DNA of 53,292 bases from Oehlia diaphana (taxonomy: Eukaryota > Glomeromycota > Glomeromycetes > Glomerales > Glomeraceae), in contig QZLH01000299.1 in the NCBI GenBank assembly GCA_003833135.1, forward strand, positions 1 through 53,292. Direction: 5' to 3'. This document shows positions 23,101 to 33,174 of the stretch, piece after piece. Each line of letters starts with the position of its first letter. Position 1 is the stretch's first letter. Made by a program: the position numbers and the translations under genes. The notes beneath the pieces are model-generated. The model was not told the DNA's origin, searched no databases, and was given only the letters and a program-made list of their open reading frames with translations.

Positions 23101-24066
23101 AATAGTATTAATGATAATAATGATCCACAGAATCTTGCAACTAAATATAGTTTTGTTGATCCAAATGGAACTATAAGTAACACTACAACAATAATTCAAG
23201 ATCCTGATTCAAATACAAATTTGTTTAATTGGTTTCCCACTTCACTTTTAGCAGTATATAATCTTCTTACTGGTAATAATTTATTTTTTATTTATCAACC
23301 AATTTTTTTTTTAAAGAACCAAATATTTTAATAATTTTTTAATATAATTATAGGTGACTCTGGATCTTTATCATCATTTACTTATCGTGAAAATCCTATT
23401 ATGACCATTTTATTAGTTACCTTTACATTTTTTACAGTAATCTACCTTATGAATTTATTTATTGGATTACTTAACATAGCAATTGATGATTATAATAAAG
23501 AAGAAGAATATTTACTTCAAAAAGCACAGGTAAACTTTTAATATTAATGATTATAATATTAATTTTATTTTATTGACTAATAGTATTTTATTTTTAAAGA
23601 TTATTATGGAAATTGAATTATTTTATATGTTACCATGGCAACGTAATAAAAAGGAATGGTTTCCAGATTGGATGTGAGTATTATATAATTTGTTGATATT
23701 AAAATTTTTTAGTTTTGTGTATTTTATTAATATATTTTAATTATTTTAAGTTATTATGATATACCTATTACTAAGATTCGTAATTTAATTAATGCAATTG
23801 ATAATAATCAGACTGTGTTTAATTATCCTCCAATTATTAGTGAAAAATTGAGAAATTTAGTGGTACTTACTGATGATAATAATAAACTAGAAAATAAAAT
23901 AGATCGTATTATAAAATATATTGAAATAGAACAAGATAATAAATTAGAGAAGCAATTAGAACAAACAAAAGAAGAACTTATACAACAAAATATTGAACTT
24001 AAACAACAAATGGATAAATTTAAACAACAAATAGATAATATTACAGAATTATTATCTAGAGTATAG
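20107..24066 (+). CDS. TRP-like cation channel (Ion_trans domain) with C-terminal coiled coil
   Basis: Seven exons join in frame: 20107-20500, 20577-21074, 21151-22782, 22847-23272, 23354-23529, 23600-23673 and 23751-24066, giving about 1,171 residues. Residues 1-760 are a long cytosolic region without ankyrin repeats that I can see; its short repeating patterns may be beta-propeller-like (inference). Six hydrophobic segments follow: about 770-790, 805-828, 842-857, 868-890, 895-925 and 995-1025. A pore-like loop, LLAVYNLLTGDSGS at about 960-990, lies before the last helix (MTILLVTFTFFTVIYLMNLF), the layout of TRP channels. The end is a Gln/Lys/Glu coiled coil (about 1105-1171), which may drive tetramer assembly. 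Each intron is 60-90 nt with GT-AG ends. Ion selectivity and gating signal cannot be read. Many similar proteins are annotated in Rhizophagus; which membrane it occupies is unknown. Confidence 0.85.
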
Positions 24067-26600
24067 TAAAGAACTATTTATTGTACAGAACTAAATAAAT
24101 TTATAGTATTAGTTTAATCCATACAATTTTTCTTCTTTTCACCTATGTTACTATAATTTATTTTCTGCTTATTTTCTTTTATGTTTTGTATCACATTTTT
24201 GTAACACTTTATTTTTAGTAACACATTTTGTAATACTTTATCACATTTTTGTAACCATATACATATATATTTATATAAATTATTATTATTATTAAGTGTT
24301 TAAGTGACAGACTCTCAATGGTTTCTATTTTCCTAGTTATTAAAAAGAAGTGAGAATTTGTAATTATAAAGAATTTCATTTTCCATGCAAATTTTTTTTT
24401 TAATATAATTAATAATAAATATGCAATGTTTATTTATAATTGAGTTATATTTTTGCAAAATTGCAAAATTGCAAAATAATAAACTTTTTTTAATGTGATA
24501 CAAATGCCAAAAATAATTTTTACCAAAAAATTTAGAATAAAAATTATAAACTTGTAAAAAAATATTTTCAGATACAGAATAAAATCATTTTTACTAATTC
24601 TATTATAATAGAATAACTAAAATTATAATTTATTTTAAATTAGAGTAAGTTTTTTAAGTTCATTTTATTAGAATCCTATTTATTTATAATAAAAGTCACT
24701 GTATAAAATTGGCCTTTACTAATGATTTTTACCTTACTTTTTTCTTAAATTCTATTGGTTAATTAATTAAAAAGGAAAAATTTATAACAATGTAACATAA
24801 ATTTTTTTTTATAGTAGGATTTACAAAGAATTTTATGTATGATTTTTATCTTAGACTTGGGAGTGATCTATCTTATAAGTAAGTGAAGTCTTGTCTTATT
24901 ATTATTGTAATAACTTTATTTTAATAATAATTTTATATTTAATTAATCACTTCTTTTTTCTTTTTTATCTTTTTTATTATAATACAATTATCACTGAAAT
25001 TAGCTAATAGAATTAAGGAGTATAATAAAATAAATTTATAAAAAATTTTATAATAATTTATATTATAAATAAGCAAAATCCTAATAAATTAAATAAAATT
25101 CTGAAATTTCCCTATAAAAAAAAATTTTACTTAAAATATATTTAAAATATATTTAATTTTCTTTAAAATATACTTAATTTTCTTATTTTATACTTAAAAT
25201 ATACTGAAAATTAAATTTTCGCAAAATTTGAATTAAATTGTATTTAATATCTACTTAAAATATATTTAATTTACACTTAAATTTTATGTATTTCAGTAAG
25301 TATATTTTAAGGATATTTAAAATAAGAATATTTTAAGTATATTATTATATACTTAAATTATACTTAAATGATTTTAATTTTTACCTATTTTAGTATATTT
25401 TAAGTATAAAATAAAATTTTAAGTCTATTTTAAGTATATTTTAGCAAAAATATGATTCTTTTATTATATTTATTTTACTATTTTACTTTTAAATATAATT
25501 AAAATATTATAATAAACCGAATAATATATTTAATAATTAAGTTATTTTTTATTATTTTAGCTATAATATCAAATAATTTTAATGAAGAAATAGTAGATAA
25601 AAAGTAAAATAAATACCTTGAAATTAAAGTAAAAGTTCTGATTGATTTTAATTTATAAAACTTAATTTTTAATATAATTTAAAAAGACTTTATAAAAAAT
25701 TCTTTCTGCTAATATTTATGACTATAATTTTAATAATTATTTTTTTTTAATTTTCTTTATTTTTGCTTATTAAAAACTTTTTTTTATTTTTATATATACT
25801 TTACTTTAAGTTTATTTTAACAAAAATACCCTTTGTGATTTTAGTATAGCTAGTTTTATTTTTTTCTTTATTATTTTTTCTTTGTTTGTAGTTTTTTATT
25901 TTGTGGAATTCCTGGAGATACAGTATACTATTGATACTATTGATCATTTTCTGTTAATTTGTAATAATCATGTTATTCTTTTCCTTAATTTTTCTCTTTA
26001 TTGTTATTTCTTTGCATATTTTATCTTTCATTTTAATTACTTTTTTGACTATCTTTAACCATTTTTTAGTTTCATATTTTTACATATATTAATCTGTATT
26101 TTTTGTTAATTGGGATATATTTGTTCTGTAGCATTAATTGAATAATTTGATTCCTTCTGATACTTTGATTAACTCTGTTTCTTTTAACTCGTTCTTGTAT
26201 AATTTCCTTATTATACTCCTCATGTATAGGAGGTTTTTACATTTTTTTCTATTTCTTTATAGTTTCTATTGAGGTTAATTTAATATCTCCTACTTTTTAT
26301 GTGAAATATGCTTGAACAAGGTCTGCTATATACAATTATATATAATATCCTATAATTTATTTAAAGTATCTTTATTTTGTTTGTAAGTTTCTATATAACT
26401 AAAAATTTTTCATTTTTTTAAAAGGCCCTTAAGATGATTTTTATATTTATTCTATTGCTTATTTGTAGTATTTTCATAATCATATATAATATGTTTTGTA
26501 TTTTTCTCAGCTTTTCTACTACCTTTATTATAGTAACTATTATATTTATAAAGAAAATTTTTGTGAATGTAATATTATAATCACTATTTGTGATATTAGC
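24067..26600. other. Very AT-rich spacer with foldback-like AT repeats
   Basis: No gene seen. Between about 25120 and 25450 the word ACTTAAAATATA and its complement TATATTTTAAGT alternate many times, forming an imperfect foldback that may be an old inverted-repeat transposon. Around 25900-26300 the minus strand holds Lys/Asn-rich text with several stops, possibly a relic, too decayed to name. At about 24190-24260 a word containing ATCACATTTTTGTAA is repeated. Confidence 0.4.
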
Positions 26601-26611
26601 TGATTAGTATA

Positions 26612-26772
26612 CAGTCAAACTTTAATATAGCGAACTTTTGATATAGTGAATTTTTCAGATAACTATAATAAATTTCCCTTTGCTATAACAAATTAACTAA
26701 TCAAATCTTTTAAAATCTTCACTATAACCCATAATGATAGACTTTAGGGTTTATTATAATAAAGGTTAACTG
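26612..26772. mobile_element. TA-flanked pogo/Tigger-type small element A
   Basis: The 161-bp segment is bounded by TA on both sides. Its ends are CAGTCAAACTTTAATATAG and, in reverse complement, CAGTTAACCTTTATTATAA. TA target duplication and CAGT-starting terminal repeats are the hallmarks of pogo-like Tc1/mariner elements. No coding capacity. Confidence 0.6.
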
Positions 26773-26778
26773 TATATA

Positions 26779-26962
26779 CAGTCTAATCTCAATATACCGA
26801 TATTCGATATACTGATATACTATTTAAAACTTGATATACTGATAAAATTTTATTTTCCCACTATATGTGAGAACATATAAATATCGGTATAACTTTGATA
26901 TAATGATATTTCCTAAAAATTTCATATATGTCCCGACATATCGTTATATAAAGATTTGACTG
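26779..26962. mobile_element. TA-flanked pogo/Tigger-type small element B
   Basis: A 184-bp element flanked by TA (26777-26778 and 26963-26964). Left end CAGTCTAATCTCAATATAC; right end in reverse complement CAGTCAAATCTTTATATAA, then CGATAT in both. It lies only six bases from element A. No coding capacity. Confidence 0.65.
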
Positions 26963-28172
26963 TAACTCTTTTTTAATTTAGCTTAAAGCTTTAGATCTAC
27001 TCAAATGTAATCGATTCTGATTAATGTTATTTTATTTGTCCATATAAAGCTTCTTTTTTTAGATTTAATTTCCTAAATATATCTATAAAAAAAGAGTCAT
27101 TTAGCTATATAATAATGCTTGAGATTTTTTAGCAAATTTAAATAACTAAAATGTAATATCTATTTTGTTTGCTATGATTTATAAATTCATTTTTAATGTG
27201 ATTAGTCAATTCATTTTATTTCTTTGTATCTGATGGCGGTATGTATCATTAGTCAAATGATATTAAATCAGGAACTAATTAGATAACTGAATTCTACCTA
27301 ATTAGTTCTTATTTTTTTCAATTTTCATTAATTGGTAAATCTGATTACTACCAAAAAATAGCACAAAAGAAGAATATTTAAGTTTTAATTGGGATATTCA
27401 AATAAAATCCAATCAGATATTAATAATTACCAATAGGATATTTACTATTTGACATATCAGTATACTTATTAATGACTTTTTGATTAAATATCATAGTACT
27501 AATTGATTACTTTTTAATTAATTTATAATAATGCATTTTTATTTAAAATTATACTACATTAAATTACAATAATTAGAAATACTAATTACTAAATTATTTA
27601 CATTATTTAATAATTTCATATATATTTACTAATATTATCATATTTTTTTGAAACTTTACCAATCTAAATCCAAATTCAAGATCAGAGCTGATAGTAATCT
27701 AAAAAAATAAAAAAAAAAAATAAATATTTTTTTAAGTATTAATAAATGTAAAAAAAGTTTTGAAGTGAAACTTTTCAAAATTTACTATTATCAATTCAAA
27801 TCTAAATTCAGAATTAGAGGTGATAGTGATCTAAAAAATGAAAAAAATAAATATTTTTTAATTATTTCAAAATGAAACTTTTCAAAACTTATTATTACTG
27901 ATCTAAACCCAAATTTAAAGATCGATGCTATATTTATAAAGTAAAGAAAATTATTATATATATTTTTTTAAAAAAATATTTTAAAAAAATGGTTTCAAAA
28001 TGTTTCACTTTGTTTTAAAATTTACTAATTAAAAAATCCAAAATCCAAGCTGATAGTTCCTATAAAATAAAGAAAAAAAATATTAAAAATATTTTAAAAA
28101 ATAGTTTATAAAATGAAACTTTCAAAACTTACTGATACAAATCTAAAGGAATAATCTAAAAGAAAACCAATA

Positions 28173-28328
28173 CAGTTAATCTTTGTTATAATAAACCCTA
28201 GATTTCAGATCTCAACTTCACTATAAGGCTATAGTAAAGATTTTAAAAGATGTGATTGGTTAATTTATTATAGTAAGAGAAAATTTATTATAGTTGTTTA
28301 AAAAATTCACTATATCTAAGATTGCCTG
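28173..28328. mobile_element. Degenerate pogo-type small element D
   Basis: The left end CAGTTAATCTTTGTTATAA after a TA matches the right end of element A. The right end, reverse complement CAGGCAATCTTAGATATAG, is a weaker match and is followed by TC instead of TA. Probably an older copy of the same family. Confidence 0.4.
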
Positions 28329-28389
28329 TCTAAACCTCTTCAAAATCTTATAATTAGTTTTATCAAAATATTACTATAGATTTATTATA

Positions 28390-28857
28390 CAGTCAACTCT
28401 CTCTAAGTGCACCCCCCTTAGGATCAGACATGAACGTGCACTTATAGAGGGTATGTACTTATATAATTTTATAAAATTTCATGTGATATATAAAAATTAT
28501 ACTTTATTATTGTTTATCTGTTATTATGTTATATGCCATTTTAACATCACAAACTGCAGTGAGATATTGGGATAAAACCACATTGACACGCACTTGCATA
28601 GCAAAAATTGCGTGATATTTATTACAAAAATCATGTTCCACTTTATTTATGCTAAAATTTATTGGTAGATCAAGAGTTGAAATCACGTATATGCATTTAG
28701 GGAGTATACTTTAATATGTATGGTTCAGAAAATTTACTGCACGATGTTAATAAAAAGGATGCATTTAACTACTAAGTTCCAAGCTCGGGACTGAGCTTGG
28801 AAGTGTACTTACAGGTGGAGTGTACTTATAGAGGGTGCACTTAGAGAGAGCTGACTG
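28390..28857. mobile_element. TA-flanked pogo/Tigger-type element C
   Basis: A 468-bp element with TA at 28388-28389 and 28858-28859. The ends are CAGTCAACTCTCTCTAAG and, in reverse complement, CAGTCAGCTCTCTCTAAG, and both continue TGCACCC. The interior repeats GTGCACTTATAGAGGGT-like words near each end and contains no reading frame. It is less AT-rich than its surroundings, suggesting a younger insertion. Confidence 0.7.
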
Positions 28858-29401
28858 TAGTTTCAGTAGAGTTTCAGCAGTTTTAGCATTTATAATAAAT
28901 TTTGGCAGTTTCATTTTTTTTCCAGAATTTCACCAGTTTTTTAATATAACTTTAATATAGTTTCAGTAGAATTTCGCTTTTTGGTAAAATGCCATCTTGT
29001 CTAAATCCCTAGATTTTTGCAAGCAACCTTAACTATATCAAGGGTTCGCTATATCAAGGTTTGACTATACATATAAAAAAATAAAAAAATGGTAAAAACT
29101 TACTATTATAATATTAGTCAAAGTAATTTATTAATATTTATTATTAATTCTTATTAAATATAAGGTATATTGGTAAAATTCATTTAAGTATTTACTTAAA
29201 ATACTAATAAAATGCTTAAACTTAAATGGTTAATGATTTAATGAATATTAAAATTTAGTACTTAATTAATATATTAAGCATTTATTGCTTAATAAATATA
29301 AAATTTTAATGTTTACTATATAGCGTTATTTACAGTACCCTCTAATTAAATATTCCCTTTAAATAGTATTAGAATATTATTCAAAACTATGGTGAAATAA
29401 A

Positions 29402-29610
29402 TAGTTGTGAAGTCTAATGAGAATATTGAGTGGAATACAGTGATATTTGGTAATATGTAATATAATGGATATGAAGTGTACTTAGGTGATAAATAGTATT
29501 TCAGTCCACTCTAAATCACGTATTTGACCTGTCATATTATTTATTATTTAAGTAAATTACTACATAAGGAATCGTATTCCACTTATCATTCTCATCAGAC
29601 TTCACAATTT
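29402..29610. repeat. Inverted-repeat element with GTGAAGTCTxATGAGAAT arms
   Basis: The left arm TTGTGAAGTCTAATGAGAA near 29405 reappears inverted near 29588-29607 with few mismatches, followed in both arms by GTGGAATA. The pairing seems to extend weakly outward on both sides. No coding capacity. Probably a short non-autonomous DNA element. Confidence 0.45.
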
Positions 29611-30458
29611 TCTATATCACTCTTAAAACTAAATACCAATATTTTTGAATAGTACTCCAGTACTAATCAAATTAGCCAATCAAATTGATTTCATGATTTT
29701 ATTTTTATTACAATAATTTATAAACTTTATTTTATATAAAGTGGTACGTCAAATTTAAATTTTATTTATATATGACATATTGATTAATTGCTATAAGAAC
29801 TTTTAATTATCTCATATATTATTATAATCTTCATGACCATAATTTTTAATATCATCTTCGATATCTACTTTATTATTTTCTTTATCTTTTAAAACTTCTG
29901 TTTCATTACTTGAATTTGATTTTTCAAGACAATTATAATTAAAAATTAGCCTATCTTTTGATCTGTTACAATGGTTAGAAATACCACAACATTTAAAAGA
30001 TCTTCAGATTAAATTAGTATTAACTGCATTTCATGATATATTAATCCAGTTCACAACTAGGCTGCTTGATTTTAGCAGTAGCTGTTAATTTTTTCATAGA
30101 TTTAACCATCCACTCATTATAATATTATTTTATCTATTAAAAAATTTAAGTATTAAAAAAAATTATCTGTATTTTATAAAATATTAATTTAAAAAAATTT
30201 TTACCTTTATTTGAAATTATTTGTTTATTGAAATATTTAAAGGTTATAAGCGAGATGTTAATCCTTCAGGAATAACAGCAATATTATTTTTTTTTCAATA
30301 AGCGTCTCTTAACAGAATCAACAATATATGCTAAAAATAAGTCTAAGACAAATAGAGATTGTGAGTTGCTGACTTGCTGCACGTTTAATCAGAACTCCAG
30401 ATATCTTCAAAACAGGTCATAAGTCACACTTTCGGCAGATTGGCCCATTTTTCAGGGG

Positions 30459-30619
30459 CTCAAAAAATCGTTTTTTGTAAATATCTCGGCATCCAGTAGT
30501 CCAATTTTGATAAAGTTTTTTTAAATTGTAGAGCTAATTGAGGGCTACAAAATAAAAAAAAGTTCATTAAAATTGAATCACTGGATGCTGAGATATTTAC
30601 AAAAAATGATTTTTTGAGT
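30459..30619. repeat. Foldback element with ATATCTCGGCATCCAGT arms
   Basis: The left arm (30459-30508) and right arm (30569-30619) are inverted copies of about 50 bases with a few mismatches. The core GAGATATTTAC follows CACTGGATGC in the right arm. The spacer is about 60 bases. Bases 4-28 of this window repeat part of the right arm with one mismatch, so the family has at least two copies here. No coding capacity. Confidence 0.6.
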
Positions 30620-30635
30620 TTCAGCAAAAAGGGGT

Positions 30636-30977
30636 TGTAATAACCGAAAATTAATCAACAGATAAATAATTAACTGATGGGTAAACATTTAACCGAAGGA
30701 ATAATATTTAACTGGAATAGTTAAAAAGAAATGATAGAATATAGTTACATAATATTATTTATAGTTATTTATTTTTAGAATAATTTTATTTATAGTTTAA
30801 TTTAGTTTAGTTACGAGATAGTTATATGATAATATAGAAAGATAGAAATAGTAGAAATAGTTTTCTTAAATTGTTATAAAAAGGAGTGGTTTTTGATAAG
30901 ATTCCAGTTCAGTTAATTTTTTAGTTTCGATTTTAATAAAGGTAATAAATAATTAAATTCGTCAACAAATCCTAACA
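30636..30977. mobile_element. Possible solo LTR
   Basis: A 342-bp block starts TGTAATAACCG and ends CCTAACA, fitting the TG...CA rule of LTRs. Inside, near 30883-30892 TATAAAAAGG could be a TATA box, and AATAAAGG at 30936 could be a polyadenylation signal, in the order U3-R-U5 on the plus strand. I found no matching target-site duplication and no partner LTR in the window, so the call is tentative. It lies inside the broken transposase. Confidence 0.35.
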
Positions 30978-32446
30978 CATTCTTTTTGCCATTTTCTTAT
31001 AAGTAAAATATGCCACAATAATTTTATTATTGGTTAATAAATAAAATATGGAAAAACTATTGCAAATTGAAATTTTAGTAAGAAATTTTAATTCTTGTAC
31101 TAATTTTTATTTTAACTAAGCATTCTTTTAAGAACTCTTATCACGTCGGTGGCAATATACGATAAAATTTTTATCCTATGGGCAGTAGGTATCACAGGGT
31201 GTTTTTGGCCAAAAGTCCATTATGACCTTTATATTAGATATCCGGGATCCTGTTTAATCCAAATATTTTTAATTTAGTAAAGTATTTCATTTATCCATCC
31301 TTTTGAATTAGCTTTAACAATAACTTCTGGTAGAAAGTACCCCTTAAAATATTTTTCAGTTTAAAGATTATAAGAGAAGAAAGTTTTATTTCATCAGTCA
31401 TATATGTTAAAACAACTGTGAAATTAGTTTTTTCATGACCTGTTATATGAATGCTATTGGTTTTTGCATCTAATTCATCAATAATAATATTACTTGATAA
31501 ATTAAATGTTATTGGTATTTTATTTATGTTACCAATAAATACTAAAGGATATTTATGTTAGATATGTTAATAAGTAATAAATATTAAAAATTCTTATTGC
31601 TTTTCAATTAGATCATCTGATAAACATTATACAACAGTCAGTTAATTATAAACTATCAAAATAATTGATTTTTTTTAATAATTTAGACCAATTAATATCT
31701 ATTTAATATTTAATTTATAATAACCAATTTTTATAAAATGCTTAATTTATAAGGTGATGCATTACTTTTATGGTTGTTATATTTTTAATTTTAAATAAAT
31801 TGTATTGTACTTGAAAAATTAACAAATCAACTTACATTAAATTTAGTACATTTTGATAGTTCATATGATAAATAATTTATATTTAAATTTTTATAATGTT
31901 TGGCTTTAAATTGATATCAATATATGAAATTAAAATTAGATATTTAAGGTAACGCATTACTTATGTGAGTTACTGTATATTATTCAATATTTAAATTATA
32001 CTTATTGTATATAACATTATAGCTCATTATTGTTTTAAGAAAATATAATGAAAATTTATACAAAAGAGATGTACATGACATTCACATACTTCCATTAACA
32101 AAATTATTATATCACATATATAAGTTAATTAATAGTAAAGGTTTTCCAAAACTATATTATTTGATTGATTGAATAAATTCATCTGAAATTTCAAAAAATA
32201 TAAAACAGATTTGGGAGAAAGATTATTAGTGAGTTTAAAGTATTTACATTTGAAAATTCTTTGTGATGAATAAACACACTAAAAAATATAAAAAAGATGA
32301 ATTAAAAATTGGATGTTATATCAGAGATGATTTGATAATATTTTGGTAAACATATTATCAAAAAGCTTTTTCTGTATTAATGAAACTTATTTTAAAACTA
32401 TTTGAATTTGAAGAGCACAACTTTCCGGTATTTTGGAGAACTACAT

Positions 32447-33170
32447 CACAGGTCAAAATGTGAAAAATCAGGCATCAATCAGTCACCAATTGGATACCAA
32501 TCAGATAGCTGATTGGTGACTGATTGGCATTTTTGCCAAATATCATCACCAATTAGGCAGTTTGCTAACTTTTAATCCAGTGATCAGAAAAGGATAAAAT
32601 ATAGTTTATTGGAATCGTCTCAATAAGATGAATCTAATGGTAGTAAAATTGTATTTCTAGAATTAATAGTTAATAAAATATTAAATAAAATATAAATAGT
32701 ATATTTTTATTTTTATATTTTACTTAATATCTCATCAGGTATTAATCCTAGAAATACAATTTTACTATTATTAGATTCGTCTTATTGAGATGATTCCAAT
32801 GAATTATATTTTATTTTTTTCTGTTCACTGGATCAAAAGTTAGCAAACTGCCTAATTGGTGACAGTATTTGGCGAAAATGCCAATCAGTCACCAATCAGT
32901 CACCAATCAGCTACCTGATTGATGCCCAATTGGTGACTGATTGATGAGGACCCCGAACAATACATGAAAAGGCAATACAGAGTTTGCGTAGAATGAGCCC
33001 TAAAGAGCGTAGATCATTTCCTTTTTCATATAATTCCGACCAGCATTACATAGTGCCGGCCCTGAAGAGATGCGTAGAGCTATTAGTAAATTTGTGCTGA
33101 TCTCTTGTTACCTATTTATATATTGCTCGGGGTCCTGATTGATGCCTGATTTTTCACGTTTCGACCTGTG
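32447..33170. mobile_element. Foldback DNA element, host of a nested insertion
   Basis: Terminal inverted repeats CACAGGTCxAAAxGTGAAA are flanked by ACAT on both sides (32443-32446 and 33171-33174), a possible 4-bp target duplication. The two halves are inverted copies over more than 200 bases each, including repeated TGATTGGTGACTGATTGG words, TAGGCAGTTTGCTAAC and TTGTATTTCTAG near the centre. It has no reading frame. Removing the nested element and one copy of its target duplication restores near-perfect pairing of the arms. Confidence 0.75.
32947..33136. mobile_element. 190-bp nested element with 8-bp target duplication (hAT-like)
   Basis: The element starts AGGACCCCGAACAATA and ends with the inverted match TATTGCTCGGGGTCCT. 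It is bracketed by the direct repeat GATTGATG at 32939-32946 and 33137-33144. The empty site is preserved in the opposite arm of the surrounding foldback, where GATTGATG occurs once and runs straight into CCTGATT. An 8-bp duplication is typical of hAT-family transposons. The inside is less AT-rich and non-coding. Confidence 0.8.
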
Positions 33171-33174
33171 ACAT

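Larger units (their letters stand above)
29812..31640 (-). pseudogene. Decayed pogo/Tigger-type DDE transposase, interrupted by insertions
   Basis: Minus-strand fragments occur in the correct order of a pogo/Tigger (DDE_1) transposase. At 31640-31270: DDLIEKQ, IGNINKIP (the usual NMDETP with the acids changed), then IHITGHEKTNFTVVLTYMTD and IFKLKNILRGTF. At 30355-30295: LFVLDLFLAYIVDSVKRR, with the second-acid motif. At 30286-30240: NIAVIPEGLTSR. At 30120-29812: KKLTATAKIKQPS, SFKCCGISNHC and an acidic tail ending at 29812. Stops, frame changes and a roughly 0.9-kb interruption between 30370 and 31260 show that it is inactive. The interruption contains a foldback and a possible solo LTR. This could be a relic of the source that mobilised the TA-flanked small elements nearby (inference). 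Confidence 0.75.
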
